From contig CM042684.1 in the NCBI GenBank assembly GCA_023614405.1, positions 535,912,682 to 535,976,681 on the forward strand: a DNA stretch of 64,000 bases, written 5' to 3'. Positions 1 to 12,458 of this stretch are shown here, piece by piece. The notes under the pieces were generated by a model, which ran no database searches, was not told where the DNA came from, and worked only from the letters and a program-made list of their open reading frames with translations. The stretch is from Avena insularis (lineage: Eukaryota > Streptophyta > Magnoliopsida > Poales > Poaceae). The stretch's first letter is position 1, and each line of letters starts with the position of its first letter. Both the position numbers and the translations under genes were made by a program.

Positions 1-930
1 AAAGTGGTGGTTTTATGCAATAAACTCCTTTCTGGACTGATAAATGGCTAAATGGCGAGGCACCGGAGTCTATTGCGCCAGACCTTAAAAGACTGGCTTT
101 TAGAAAGAAGCTAAAGGTTAAAAATGCTCTAGCAAACGGTACTTGGATGAGAGGGCTGCAGCGGTTGACAATTGAAAATGAGCTTGATCAATTCATTCTT
201 TTGTGGGAGAGAATCCAAGATGTTCAGTTAAGCGATTCACCGGACTCGTTAACTTGGAAGCTTACCATCGATGGACATTATATTATTCATCTGCCTCAGC
301 ATACGAGATTCAGTTTGTTGGCAGGGTGGAGAGACCTAATCTATGCAAGGTTTGGAAGTTGAGAGCTGAAGGAAAAATTAAATTCTTCATATGGTTACTG
401 CTACAGAACAGACTATGGTCAGCTGATAGATTACTCAAAAGAGGCTGGCCGCATGACGACACATGCTCTCTATGTGATCAATTATCGAGACTGCCTTCCA
501 TCTTGCTCTAGAGTGCCCTTTCACAAAAGAAGTTTGGTATGTTTTCTCTTCACAGGAACCAACTCTCATGATAGTTGCCGGCAATGCAAGATCAATCATG
601 AATTGGTGGTGCAAATTACAGTCCAACTGTAGAGGTAAAAAATAGAATCTATCTGCTGCTGTATATATAATTTGGAACATTTGGAATGAAAGAAATAGAA
701 GTATTTTCCAAGACAAGAAGATGAGTCCCACGAAGTAGCTAGGAAAACAAGAGATAAGTTACTGCAGTTAAGACTGGCCTATCAGTAGATGAGTTGCTGC
801 AGCTGGCCAGAAGTTTATATAGCTTTTTCCCTTTTTGGCTTATGCCATGTAACCTATAATTATGGGTTTATCCCTTCTTTAATGCATAAAAGCAGTGCTC
901 CTTCTGTTCACGTCAAAAAATATAGGCGCT
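1..930 (+). mobile_element. LINE (non-LTR retrotransposon) 3' remnant
   Basis: Decayed 3' end of a LINE cut by the window edge. Two frames carry pieces of the zf-RVT region that follows the reverse transcriptase of plant LINEs. The first runs 147-362 and the second about 340-510, containing KFFIWLLLQNRLWSADRLL and then a C-x2-C pair (CSLCD). The frame changes near 340 and stops appear soon after. Degraded codons continue to about 800, including an IIWNIWNERNRSIFQ stretch typical of the C-terminal tail of these proteins. It ends in an A-rich tract near 915-925, as expected for a LINE 3' end. It is non-functional. Family naming would need a repeat library. Confidence 0.75.
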
Positions 931-1208
931 GGCTAGTCAAAGCTTAGTACACCGAGTGCTAGTCGTACAAGGATTAGGAAAACTACTTGGTTGGTAAACT
1001 AGTAACTTTGTAGCTTTAAAATTTGCATGTTTGAGGCCTTTTTCATTCGTGTGATTTCAAAGATGAAAAAATAACTGTAGCATTTCATGTAAGATGTGTG
1101 CACCAAAAGTTTGTTTGTGCTGGAACATAGATAAACCAAAGAAACATCTAGCTAGAGTAAATCCGAGTAAGTGGAAAATTCTCATAAAGCATCTATGGGG
1201 ATTGGTCT

Positions 1209-3159
1209 TCAGCAGAGACGACCATTGTTGCACGAGAGTGCTCCTGCTGAGGCAGTCATCCGTGGCACGAAAGAGACAGACTTGGCAAAACTAGGGGCTC
1301 CGACCTCATGTTCCGGCCTGGCGCCTGACGCCGTGAAGAAGGCGCCATTGAGCATCAGGTCGCCGTCCGATATCCAGTTCCAGTTCCGCCATACTCTCTG
1401 TGGTTCATCACCATTCCGCTTGGTCACCTGCAGGAATTTCATGATCGATCAACTTGCCTTGAAAGGAAATGTTCACAAGACGAGCAATGTAGTAAGACAA
1501 CACCTCTTTCTGGTTTCCAGCGTAGAATCTGTTGCCCTGGCTAAGAATGGTTGGTGATGCACTGCCACCGATGGCGTATATCTCCCAACTCACGAAGTCA
1601 TTGTTGACGACGTGGAACTCTCCGAGCCGGCACCTGTGAACATTATTACATCGACGGATCAGTGCCCTTAGTAGTTGTCCAATGAGGCAAATGAACAGCT
1701 TAACTTGTTGACATGATAATAATGAAATAAAATATGGAGAGCGGACATAATTTTTGACTGCAACTGTACTGATTTTGCTATATGTGTTGTCTTTGAGATA
1801 GCAACTAAATTTTTTTTAAAATAAAAAATGTATTCTAAAGTTTAAATATATTTTGAATTTTTTTACATGGATACATAAACATATCATCTAAATACCTGTG
1901 GAGTTTTGGTACATAATATGTTGACATAAAAATTACAAAATTGTGTATATGAAAAGGCAAAAAGACCTCATTTTATTACAATATTTGTCTTTTTTTATGT
2001 ATGTCACGTATGCAAATTTATTTCGATGCAAAGTTGGCCGTACATACTAGGCTTGTGCCCATGCGAGAGAAGGACTTTATGGTAATATGTTTGTTCTCAA
2101 ATATTTACGCTTCTGAAAGTTATGCTGAACAACGGTCCTGGCCTGTTAGATAACATGTTTGTTAACAAGGTTAAATTGTTCATCTGGGCTAGGTGCAAAA
2201 AATTAAGTTACAATATGTGCTAGCTGCAAAAAAAGGACTTGTTTATGTGTTTTGTGCAACAAATGCCATGAAGACCGGTGTTACCCGCATTTTTCTCAAG
2301 AAAGAAGAAAAAGATGATAACCTCACCTTGGCATTCTCTGCACAAGACCTGGACCGAAACGATTGAACGCGATAGTGACCCGCATGCTCCTGTCCTCGGA
2401 GGCGTCATCCTTGTGCCCTAGGAGCATGACCTTGTCATGGTTGGTGAATAGGCAGTTGGAGACGGTGACGGCGGTGGAGGTCTGGATGATGTCGACGAGG
2501 CCATCGGTGCAGGCCTCCAGCGAGCAATGGTCGATCCACACGTCCCTGGAACGGGTGACGCTGATGCCGTCTCCGTCGGACATCTCGTGACCCATCGTGG
2601 CCGACTTGCGTGCGGGCCTGCAGTTCCGTATCGTGACGCCGTGGATGATGACGTTGCTCACGTTCCGCAGCGTGAAGCAGGCGCCGCCCTCACCGACCAC
2701 GACGCGGGCGCCATCGACGGTCTTGTGCGAGGTCACCAGGAGCTCCTGCTTGGGCCGGATCGTCATGTCGCGGCTGAAGACGATCCAGAGGGGCTCGTCT
2801 TGGAAGAGGCCGTGCCGGAGCGTGCCAGGACGTGGCCTGGCTGGGTCGTCGTCGCCTGGGTCCGTCACCACATATACCTTGCCGTTCCTGCCGCCGGTGG
2901 CGTTGCGGCCGAACCCTACGGCGCAGTCGGCGAGGCGCTGGCGGTTGTTGGACCAGCTCGGGTCGCACCGCCAGCAGTCGTCCACCGGGTTGCCGGTGCC
3001 GCAGCTGCTGCTGGTTGGCGTTCGCCGGTGCAATGATATGTTGGTGCTGCTGGAGCTCTCGTTGATCATCGGCAACGGCGAGGTGTAGGAAACGGGTGAA
3101 CTGGATGTGATCAGCAGTAAGAAGAGGAGAATGGCCATTGTTTCCTGGTTGTGATGCAT
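1209..3159 (-). CDS. Pectate lyase (PL1), three exons
   Basis: Predicted secreted pectate lyase that cleaves de-esterified pectate in the cell wall by Ca2+-dependent beta-elimination. Exons, in order of transcription: 3159-2327, 1633-1504 and 1427-1209. Introns (2326-1634 and 1503-1428) both begin GT and end AG, and the frame stays open across both, giving about 393 residues, a normal family length. The N-terminus has a hydrophobic signal peptide ([12 protein letters not shown]). PL1 hallmarks follow: [22 protein letters not shown], the RMPRCR segment with the catalytic arginine (spanning the first junction), then FHVVNND, YAIGGSA, GNRF and NGAFF. The C-terminus is Cys-rich ([13 protein letters not shown]). 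No stop or frameshift is visible. The first ATG is used here; a second Met 7 residues later (ATGGCC, about 3138) also precedes the signal peptide. Intron 1 (693 bp) is AT-rich and shows no element I recognise. Confidence 0.92.
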
Positions 3160-3237
3160 GTGTGTTGGCAGCCGCTGCCGATGCAGATGGAGTGCCTAGC
3201 TAGGTTGAGATCGATCTACTCTGGACGGAGGTACTCC

Positions 3238-3245
3238 TATATATT
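3238..3245 (-). promoter_or_regulatory. TATA box of the pectate lyase gene
   Basis: On the minus strand this reads AATATATA, about 80 bases upstream of the ATG at 3159, a normal distance for a plant core promoter with a short leader. Confidence 0.6.
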
Positions 3246-3259
3246 GCATAGGGTAGGCG

Positions 3260-4976
3260 AAACAGTACATGTATTATATGGCAACGCATCATGGGAATAT
3301 TCATTTCCGGAACCTCCTGATTTCCTGCTAGATCTTTTTCAATAATAGCTACCTTTCGCGTGGGAGGATTAGACTTCGATCTTTCGTGTGGGAGGGTCAG
3401 AAATTCTGTACCGAACACAAATCATATATATCACGAAAAAATTAATTACACTCGGCCTTTGTACCAACGTATTACCTTTTTTTTTTACATTAACAGTGTA
3501 TTACCCTAACGGGGTTACATATGCACATGGTCCTGAAAAAAAAATTACAGGAAAAAAATCCTCTTAAAACGATCAATTCCGTATAGCAGCGACACTAACA
3601 TCACGAACAAAACACTAGAAGTCCATCCTCTCTATGATACACATAAAAAATAGGGAAATGATACTACTTTCCCAGGGGAACGATCCGCGGGTAGCTAGCT
3701 CGTACATTGCTCCAAAAAAAACGACTTATCTCTTCAATGACGCAGCCGTCGAGAGCGCCATGCACATATCGCGGCCTACTCCTCCCGGAGCCTTGCCGCG
3801 CTAGAGCGCCGCCCTCTTAGAGTGTCGCTGTGTTGGAGCACCGTCGCGCTGGGCGTCCTGCTCCTCCTCCCCCTCCGCCACGCCAGGAGCCCCTGCTCCT
3901 CCTCCCGCCGCACCGCCGCGCTGGAGCACAGCCGCGTCGCCTCCCAGCGATGCACTACCTCTTCACCAGCGATGTGCCGCCGCGCTGCCTCTCTGCTCTA
4001 TCTCCGTTGGTATCCTCCTCCCCCACGCCCTCCTCCTCCTACCCGGCTTCCATGGCCATGGGGAAGTGATTTTTTGCTACATACAGCATGCAACGCTGCC
4101 CCAGAAGATGTCCGCCGTTGCTCCGTGTTGAGACCGCCATTGCTCCTTGCGGTGGCGTACGTTGTAATTGTCCCTTGGTTTTCAGGTATTGGACACTTTT
4201 GGAACATCTGAGAGCATATATAGGCTAATTACACTTAAATGAGCAAATCCCCAATTAAAGACGTTTTCATTCAAGGCATCTAGTGCCCTTAGGTTGCCCG
4301 TATGGCATGTCTGTACTACCCTCCTTTGTCTCTATTATATATATAGAAGCAACTTTCGTGAACGAGGAGGGAACACATACGAACACAACTACCGCAAACA
4401 GTCCTAGAGGAGAGGAGATCTGATCTGAAGGAGGAGAAGAACACCACCTCATCCTTCGACGATCCTCGACCTATCGAGCATCAACTCCACCATCATTCTC
4501 ACTTATACTAAGAGAGAGATATTAACACTTGTAAGATTAGGGTTTGAATCTCTATTACCACTCTGATTTGTACTTGATTTGATCTCCAACGGTATTGCGG
4601 TTTGCTACGGTAAAGTTGAGATGATTTATATTTGCAATATGATTATTTGATCTATCTTTCTTTTATATCTGAGTAAATCCCCATAGGCGTGGGAGATTTA
4701 GGGGATTGGTGAGATGTGTTATGTCTCCTCTATTTCCATCCATTTGTGACTGTTATCGTGATTATTATATTGTAAGAATGATTATCTATGTTTGTCTAAT
4801 GCTTGTTATCTAATTTAAGGGCCCAAGTAGCATGATCCTGATATCTCATAGATATGAACTTGTTTACTAGGGAATCAGCGAGATCAAATTTCACAGGAGA
4901 ATTGAACCATCGAGTTCATCGCAAGATCAAGTTCATCGGTCTATACATTGCAAAAGAAACAATATTAAACCTAAAT
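3260..4976. other. Intergenic, no gene recognised
   Basis: 3260-3770 is AT-rich with homopolymer A and T runs. 3770-4070 is a GC-rich CTC/CCG stretch with short open frames, judged compositional. About 4300-4970 looks like a retrotransposon leader or LTR fragment (A/G-rich leader, then a T-rich stretch), but I could not find matching ends, a primer-binding site or a target duplication. No gene called. Confidence 0.5.
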
Positions 4977-5640
4977 CTACGTGGCTCCTAAGCCTAATTT
5001 ACCAAAAAATGGGCCCCGGGATACCTCACCGGGGCCTATGAGCGCGGCGGCGGACAGGACGCGACGACCTCCTAGTCGAGCTTGATGGGCTCGGTCATGA
5101 TGCAGCGGGCGGCGGCCACCCGCTGGAACGCCTCGTATGCACGGACCCGGTGGATGGCTGAGAGAGCATCTTCCTCCTCGCGCTGCTTCGCTTCGCCGCC
5201 TCCAGCGGCGAGACGCGGCTGAGCTCCGCGATGGCCACCGCCTTGGTTTCTTCGGTGTCGATGAAGTCGGCATCCTCAAAGACCTTGGCCAGGGGAGCTT
5301 GCTCCTCTTTGGCACCGGAATCCTCCTCAGAGGGACTAGGGGAGCGATGACGGCGGTGGGAGGAGGAACACGAGCCTGCCTCCCCGTCATACGCATGCGA
5401 CGAACGACATCGGCAAGAGGAAGAAGACGAGCCCGCTTCCTAGCCGTACGTGGCGAGCGACGCGGCGGTGTGAAGCTCCAGTTCGTCAACTTCCGCACAA
5501 CGCGCTTCTTTGCTCCATCGGTATGGACCGATGCGATGTGCTCCTCCACGGAGCGGTCACATGAGCTTCCACCGGCATGTGGCGAGGCGCTCCCGGAGCC
5601 AATCCGGCCGCCCCTCCTGGTACATGTCGTGGTGGATGTT
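4977..5640 (-). pseudogene. Decayed coding remnant, unknown protein
   Basis: On the minus strand one frame is open for 190 codons (5549-4977), but its Arg/Pro-rich product looks like a wrong-frame reading. Another frame gives a more protein-like product: near 5640 it reads DMYQEGRPDWLRERLATCRW, and around 5330-5050 an acidic, helical stretch (PSEEDSGAKEEQAPLAKVFE) ending ARCIMTEPIKLD and a stop near 5070. Frame changes and a stop near 5555 separate the pieces. I do not recognise the family. It resembles repeat-associated coding remnants common in Triticeae intergenic DNA and is not likely functional. Confidence 0.4.
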
Positions 5641-5763
5641 GAGTAATTCGTTGCCAGCGATAGGCTAATGGTTGCAGCGGAGTGGTCGATGCGGCGATGG
5701 ATGTTGAGTAATTCGTCGCCAAAGATAGGCTACTGATTGCAGCGGAGTGGTCGATGCGGCGGT
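5634..5763. repeat. 65-bp direct tandem duplication
   Basis: Two adjacent copies starting with GATGTTGAGTAATTCG, at about 5634 and 5699, differ at only a few bases. The duplication lies just outside CACTA-1 and at the start of the minus-strand coding remnant. Confidence 0.85.
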
Positions 5764-5835
5764 GCAGAGATAGGGTTTCAACCCGTATCCGCCGCATTGA
5801 TTGGTATTGTTTTTCATTTACGGACCAGGTCAGGG

Positions 5836-6045
5836 CACTAGTGGAAACGAGGCCTTTGGTTGAGCCTGGAAATGGACTTTAACGCTGGTTCTTCTATGAA
5901 CCGGTGTTAAAGGGGGGCCCGTACTAGTGTGGCCCGTGCAGCAAAAAGGAGGCCCCCCTTTAACACCGGTGTTAAAGGCCCCTACGCACCGATGGCCGTC
6001 AGCTTCTTTAACACCGGTTCATGGCTTGAACCGGTGTTAAAGGGG
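5836..6045 (+). repeat. CACTA-1 5' terminus and subterminal repeats
   Basis: Terminal CACTAGTGG followed by several direct and inverted copies of AACCGGTGTTAAAG / CTTTAACACCGGTT near 5877-5911, 5958-5980 and 6008-6045. Such repeats near CACTA ends are the expected binding sites of the element's second (TNPA/TNP1-like) protein. Confidence 0.85.
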
Positions 6046-6049
6046 GGGC

Positions 6050-6057
6050 TATATAAG
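6050..6057 (+). promoter_or_regulatory. TATA box of CACTA-1 transposase
   Basis: TATATAAG lies directly after the last subterminal repeat and about 270 bases before the transposase ATG at 6324. The intervening leader appears to contain an intron ending in TTAATGCAG just before the ATG. Confidence 0.65.
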
Positions 6058-6323
6058 ACACCGCAGCCCACATCCCACTCTTCCATTTTTTCACTATCTC
6101 ATTTTGGAGCCTAGCAAGAGGGTGTGAAGTGTGCTAGTTTGTGTTTTTTTCGTATGCACAAGAGGTGTTCGGTGAAATGCCCGAGAGCTCAAAATAAGTT
6201 TTCTCGTTGCTCTTTCCTTCTCGGTCGAGGTCGGCAACTATCCTTTCTTGTGGCATTGATGTACTATATATATAAATGGTCATCTCCCTATTAATTTTTG
6301 ATATATACAATATATTAATGCAG

Positions 6324-6345
6324 ATGAACCGGCAATGGATGTACG
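6324..6345 (+). pseudogene. TNP2 transposase, first 22 bases
   Basis: ATGAACCGGCAATGGATGTACG encodes MNRQWMY, the start of the Transpos_assoc region of CACTA transposases. The matching start in CACTA-2 is at 52547. The frame is then cut by the Copia LTR beginning TGTAGGG at 6346. Confidence 0.8.
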
Positions 6346-8259
6346 TGTAGGGTTTCGTAGCATGGAAAACAAAAAATTTCTACCGCATACAAACAAACAA
6401 GCCAAGATCTATCTACTAGATTGTAGCAACGAGTCGATAGAATAACTCACCCTCGAAGATTCCAAAGTGTTTAACGAGAGCGGATTCTCGTGGGTGATGT
6501 AGTCGTACTCTTGCCGATCTCAAGATCGTGTAGACGATCCTTCCGACGCAATGCGTCACAGCGCTCGGTACTCGACGAAGACCTTCCTCTCCCTTGTTCC
6601 AGCAGGCAGCGGAGGTTGTAGCACTCTCCTCGTGATTCCGGCAGCACAACGGCGTGGTACCGGAAGTAGAGGGGAGATCTCGCAGGGCTTCGCCTTAAGC
6701 CGGAGCGAGTATGGTGGAGCATAAGAGAATCCCTCGACGATCTAGGGTTTAGACACGCCGAGGAAGAGGTGCTAGAGCCGGCGGCTAGGGCTTGGAGGTT
6801 CTCAAGTCGGCGGCAAGGAGATCCCTAGGCGGCGGCTTGGAGGGCGGCGACTAGGGTTAGGGTTTTCGGGGCAAGGGACTTGTGTGTCTCTAGGAGGGAT
6901 CCCTGCCCCTCCTTATATAGGTGGAGGGGCCGGCCGGCCAAGGGGAGGGAGGGGAGTCCCTCCCCAACTCGGCTTGGGTGGTGCGCCGCCGGTTGGAGGA
7001 GGGAAACCCTCCCCAACTCGGTTTCCCACTCCTCCTCCTCTTTCCAAAACTTGCCGTTTGACTTTCAAACTAGCCGTTTGACTTTTCAAACTAGGATTTG
7101 AATAAACCCTCTATTTTGTACAGCGATGACACCGAGCACATGATGCAATCATATCAACTTGATATAACACATTCATGTACCCTTCCCCCCGGAGTGCCGG
7201 ACATTCCAGAACCTTCTAGAACATTCCCGATGAAAACACCGGAACCATTCTCTATCTCCAAAACAGGACTTTCCTTATATGAATCTTATTCTCCGGACCA
7301 TTCCGGATCTCCTCGTGATATCCCGAATCCCATTCGATACTCCGAACAACATTCGGTCTCTTTCTTATCATTCCATAACTACTCAAACAACGTCGAATCC
7401 TTAAGTGTGTCTCCCTACGGTTCGTGAATTATGCGGACATGATCGAGACACTTCTCCGAACAATAACCAATAGAGGAATCTGGAAATTCATATGGCTCCC
7501 ACATATTTCTACGATTACTTTGCGATCGAATAAACCACTTACATATGATATCAATTTCCCTTTGTCTCACGATAGTTTACTTATCCGAGGTTATGATCGT
7601 CGGTATCTCTGCATACCTAGTTCAACCTCGTTACCGATAAGTACTCTTTTCTCGTTCCCGTGATATGTGATCCCTTGTGAGCCAGTCACATGCTTGCAAG
7701 CTAATTGGATGACATTTCACCGAGAGGGCCCAGAGTATATCTATCCGTCATATGGATGGACAAATCCCACTCTTGATCCATGTGTTTCAACCAATACTTT
7801 CCGAACACTCAATGCCACCTTTATAGCCACCCAGTTACGGTGTGGTGTTTGATGTCATCAAAGCATCCATCCGGTAAAGGTGATATGCATGATCTCATGG
7901 TCGAAGGAATTAGATTACTATGTATCAGAAAGCATACAGCAATTGAACTATTAAAATGACTTGATCTTTATGCTACGCTTATCTATAGGAGTATGTCCAC
8001 CATATCATTCTCCTAACGATATGATCTTGTTGTTAATAACATCTCAATGTTCATGATAGGGAAACCACAATCATCTATTAACCAACAAGCTAGTATTATA
8101 TAGAGGCTTTACTAGGTACTTCAAATTAAGTTTACAAATCACACAAGTATTAATGTTTCCTTGTTAATACTATTATAGCATGAATGTAAACATTTATCAT
8201 AAACACAAAGATATAATAATAACTACATTTATTATTGCCTCTAGGGCATATCTCCAATA
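6346..8259 (-). repeat. 3' LTR of the Angela-like Copia element
   Basis: On the minus strand the LTR runs from TATTGGAGATATGCC (at 8259; usual TG start changed to TA) to CGAAACCCTACA (at 6346). The bordering CACTA-1 bases 6341-6345 (GTACG) would be the target duplication, but the other copy was lost with the 5' LTR. Confidence 0.85.
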
Positions 8260-8273
8260 GTCTCCCACTTGCA
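8260..8273 (-). other. Polypurine tract
   Basis: Minus-strand GCAAGTGGGAGAC directly precedes the 3' LTR, where plus-strand DNA synthesis of the element would be primed. Confidence 0.7.
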
Positions 8274-8299
8274 CTAGAGTCATCTAATCTAGATTACAT

Positions 8300-11200
8300 G
8301 GTAATATACCGAACACCCATGGCAGTTTGGTGCTGGTCATGTTTTGCCCTCGGAAGAGGTTTAGTCAACGGATCCGCCACATTCAGATCTATGTACTTTG
8401 CAAATCTTTATATCCCCATCTTGGATATGTTCTCGAATAGCGTGAAAACGTAGCTTGATGTGCTTCAGCTTCTTGTGTGACCTTGGTTCTTGCGCATTGG
8501 CTATGGCGCCCATGTTATCACAGTAGATAGACATTGGGTCCAGCGCACTAGGAACCACACCCAGCTCTGCAATGAACTCTTTCATCCATATCGCTTCTTG
8601 TGAAGCCTCTGAAGCAGCCATGTATTCCGATTCAGTTGAAGATCTCGCCACAACGCTTTGCTTTGCACTCCTCCAGCTAACTGTTGCACCATTCAAAATA
8701 AATACGTATCCAGATTGTGATTTAGAATCATCCGGATCGGTGTTCCAACTAGCATCGGTGTAACCATTAACAACGAGTTGTTCATCACCTCCATAAGAAA
8801 GAACCATATCCTTAGTTCTTCTCAAGTACTTAAGGATGTTTTGACATTGTCCAATTATCCACTCTGGATCACTTTGATATCTGCTAGTTAAACTAACAGC
8901 ATATGCAATGTCGGGTCTAGTACATAGCATGGCATACATTAGAGATCCTATGGCTGAGGCATAGGGAGTCTTACTCATCCTTTCTCTATCTTCTGCCGAT
9001 GTCGGACTTTGAGTTTTACTCAAGGTCGTATTAGGCAACATGGCAAGAACCCTTTCTTGCTTTCTTCAATTCCAAACCTCTTTAGAACTTTGTCCAAATA
9101 TGTACTTTGTGATAATGATATTTGGCGTTTCGACCTATCTCTATAAATCTTTATGCCTAATATGTAAGCTGCTTCGCCAAGATCCTTCATTGAAAAACTA
9201 TTATTCAAATATTCCTTGACACTATTAAGAAGCTCTACATCATTCCCAATCAACAATATGTCATCTACATATAGTATTAAGAATGCTACAGAGCTCCCAC
9301 TCACTTTCTTGTAAATACAAGCTTCTTCATAAGTTTGTATAAAACCAAAACTTTTGATTACCTTATCAAAACATTGATTCCAACTTCGGGATGCTTGCTT
9401 CAATCCATAGATGGACCGTTGAAGTTTGCATACCTTGTTAGCATCTTTAGGATCGACAAAACCTTTGGGTTGCATCATATACAACTCTTCATCAATGTCT
9501 CCATTGAGGAATGCTGTTTTGACATCCATCTGCCATATCTCATAATCATAATATGCATCGATTGCTAACATAATCCTCACAGACTTTAGCTTCGCTACTA
9601 GTGAGAAAGTCTCATTGTAGTCAACTCCTTGAATTTGTCGAAACCCTTTTGCGACAAGTCGAGCTTTATAGACAGTAACATTACCATCAGCATATGTTTT
9701 CTTCTTGAAAATCCATTTGTTCTCGACAGCCTTCCGGCCATCCGGTAAGTCCACCAAAGTCCATACTTGGTTTTCGTACATGGATCCAATCTCGGATTTC
9801 ATGGCTTCTTGCCATTTATTGGAATCTGGGCTCATCATTGCTTCCTCATATGTCTCAGGGTCATCGGTGTTGTCCACCAACATGACACTCATAACGGGAT
9901 CATACCAATCTGGAGTGGTACGAGTTCTCGTTGACCTGTAGGCTCTGTAGCAACTTCAACCGAAGTTTCATGATCATCATCATTATCTTCCTCTCTTATT
10001 GGTGCAGGCACCACAGGAACTTCTTCCGGCGCTGCGCTACTCGCAATTTCGAGAGAAGGTTCGACAACCTCGTCAAGTTCTACTTTCCTTCCAGTCAATT
10101 CTTTCGAGAGAAATTCCTTCTCTAGAAAGGATCCATTCTTGGCAACGAAGATTTTGCCTTCGGATCTATGATAGAAGGTATACCCAATAGTTTCCTTCGG
10201 GTATCCTATGAAGACGCATTTTTCCGCTTTGGGTTCAAGCTTGTCCGGCTGTAACTTCTTTACATAGGCTTCGCATCCCCAAACTTTAAGGAACGACAAT
10301 CTAGGTTTCTTTCCAAACCATAATTCATACGGTGTCGTTTCAACGGATTTAGACGGTGCCCTATTTAAAGTGAATGCGGCTGTTTCTAATGCATAACCCC
10401 AAAATGATAGCGGTAAATCTGTAAGTGACATCATAGAACGAACCATATCTAAGAGAGTTCGATTACGACGTTCGGAAACACCATTACGCTGTGGTGTTCC
10501 CGGCGGTGTCAACTGCGAAAGTATTCCGCATTTCTTCAAATGCTCGCCAAACTCGTAACTTAGATATTCACCTCCACGATCAGAACGTAGAAATTTAATC
10601 TTCTTGTTACGTTGATTCTCTACCTCACTTCGAAATTCCTTAAACTTCTCGAAAGTTTCGGACTTATGTTTCATAAAATAGATATGCCCATATCTACTTA
10701 AGTCATCCGTGAAGGTAAGAACATAACGATAACCACCGCGCGATGCTACACTCATTGGACCACACACATCGGTATGTATGATTTCCAATAAGTCTGTAGC
10801 TCGCTCCATCATACCAGAAAATGGAATCTTAGTCATTTTACCCATCAGACATGCTTTGCATCTTTCAAGTGATTCGAAATCAAGTGATTCAAGAAGTCCA
10901 TCGGAATGGAGTTTCTTCATACGCTTCACTCCAATGTGACCAAGACGACAGTGCCACATATAGGTCGAGTTATCGCTCGATTTCAAACGTTTAGCCTCAA
11001 TGTTATTAATATGTGTATTTCCACTATCGAGATTCAACAAGAATAGACCATCTATCAAAGGTGCATGTGCATAAAACATATTACTCATATAAATCGAACA
11101 ACCATTATTCTCGGATTTAAACAAGTAACCGTCTCGCAATAAACAAGATCCCGATATAATGTTCATGCTTAACGCAGGCACCAAATAACAATTATTTAAG

Positions 11201-11300
11201 TATAAAACTAATCCCGATGGTAGATGAAGGGGTAGCGTGCTGACCGCGATCACATCAACCTTTGATCCGTTTCCCACGCCGCATCGTCACCTCGTTCTTC
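8300..11300 (-). pseudogene. Copia pol (integrase, RT, RNase H), frameshifted
   Basis: Order on the minus strand: GAG-pre-integrase (HIGVKRMKKLHSDGLLESL), integrase with catalytic-site segments HTDVCGP, RSDRGGEY and NGVSERRNRT (one frame, 11277-9889), reverse transcriptase with LYVDDILLIGND (9892-9020), and RNase H with GYTDASW, SSTESEYMA and YCDNMGA (9041-8361). The frame changes near 9890, near 9030, and again near 8400, where the usual last residues (LNVADPLTKPL) continue in another frame to about 8310. All three breaks lie between or after otherwise recognisable domains, so decay is recent. No functional polyprotein is possible. Confidence 0.9.
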
Positions 11301-11301
11301 G

Positions 11302-12255
11302 CTAGCTTCCGTTTATTCTGCAAAGACTGCTTTGAGTTACAAATATGAGCAACCGAACCAGTATCAAATACCAGGCACTACTACGAGTACTAGTGAGATA
11401 CACATCAATAACATGTATATCAGATATACCTTTCTTCTTGATGTTGCCGTTCTTCAAATCCGCCAAGTACTTTGGGCAATTCCGCTTCCAATGACCTTCT
11501 CCCTTGCGAAAAGCACTCAAGATCGGGCTTAGGTCCAGCCTTGGTCTTCTTCATCGGCGTGGTAACTTTCTTACCACCCTTCTTGAAGTGTCCCTTCTGC
11601 TTAGACTTGCCTTTCTTGAATTTGGTGGTCTTATTGACCAACAACACTTGGTGCTCTTTCTTGATCTCCACTTCTGCAGATTTCAACATGGCAAAGAGTT
11701 CTGGCAACGTCTTGTTCATGTTTTGCATGTTGTAGTTCATCACAAAGTTCTTGTAACTTGGTGGTAGTGATTGGAGGACACGGTAAATCCCCAAAGCATT
11801 AGGAATCACAATACCCAAGCTTTGAAGTTTGTTTGCGTGCCCAGACATCTTAAGCACATGCTCAGCAGACTGCCCTCTTCCATCTTGCAGTTAAAGAACT
11901 TTTCGGAAGCCTCATAGCTTTGAATTGCCGCATGAGTCTCAAAGATCAATTTGAGATCCTCGACAATATCATATGGGTCTGAATTCTCAAACCTTTTCTA
12001 AAGCTCCGATTCTAAACCATACAAGATAGCACATTGAACTGTGGAGTACTGAGTCTTCCGAGTGAGGTAAACATTCTTTACTTCATCGGCAGCATCATTT
12101 GCAGTGGGTCACCAATGATGCATCCAGCACATAGGTCAAAATACCAGCTGTGAGGACAATCCTCAAATTGCGGAACCAATCCATGAGTTGCTTCCATTGT
12201 TTTTCAACTTTTCTTTCTCTAGGAACGCATTAAAATTGATGGTAGGGGCTGCCAT
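11302..12255 (-). pseudogene. Copia gag, frameshifted
   Basis: The start codon at 12255 gives MAAPTINFNAFLEKEK, typical of Angela-type gag. The N-terminal third carries frameshifts. 11857-11420 is open and holds LPPSYKNFVMNYNMQ, a Lys-rich linker, and then loses frame before the zinc knuckle. The knuckle remnant (GHWKRNCPKYL) is in another frame at about 11500-11460. Confidence 0.85.
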
Positions 12256-12458
12256 TGATCTACAACATATTTGCAATAGTTTAGACTAAGTTTATGACAA
12301 ATTGAGTTCAAATTAATAATAAAATTAATCTAGGTGAACTCCCACTCAAAACAATATCCCTCACATTGTTTTAGTGATCACACGAACCAAATCCACCACA
12401 TCAACACCGATCATCACGAGAGTTGATATAGTTTCAATGGCGAACAATCGACATGTTA
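12256..12458 (-). other. Copia 5' leader remnant and truncation point
   Basis: Untranslated leader upstream of gag. No TGGTATCAGAGC primer-binding site or LTR follows. Near 12458 the sequence passes straight into TNP2 coding (CCTCTAGGATTA), also found in CACTA-2 at about 53194, which marks the right-hand deletion junction. Confidence 0.7.

Larger units (their letters stand above)
6346..12458 (-). mobile_element. Angela/BARE-like Copia retrotransposon, 5'-truncated
   Basis: Ty1-Copia element in reverse orientation inside the CACTA-1 transposase. It has a full 3' LTR (6346-8259), a purine-rich tract, RNase H, reverse transcriptase, integrase, gag and part of the 5' leader. The 5' LTR and primer-binding site, which should lie to the right, are missing: the leader joins directly to transposase coding sequence near 12458. 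The LTR start on the minus strand contains GATATGCCCTAGAGGCAATA, which I recognise from the Angela/BARE/WIS group, and the LTR length (1914 bp) fits. Several frameshifts make it non-autonomous. Confidence 0.88.

Noticed and set aside
2527..3088. Plus-strand frames of 160-170 codons across pectate lyase exon 1
   Set aside because: Antisense shadows of a GC-rich coding exon; the minus frame has the full family pattern.
3822..4211. Plus-strand 129-codon frame
   Set aside because: Low-complexity CTC/CCG composition, overlapping frames on other phases and no domain.
4300..4970. Solo LTR
   Set aside because: Leader-like composition but no matching TG/CA ends or target duplication could be found.
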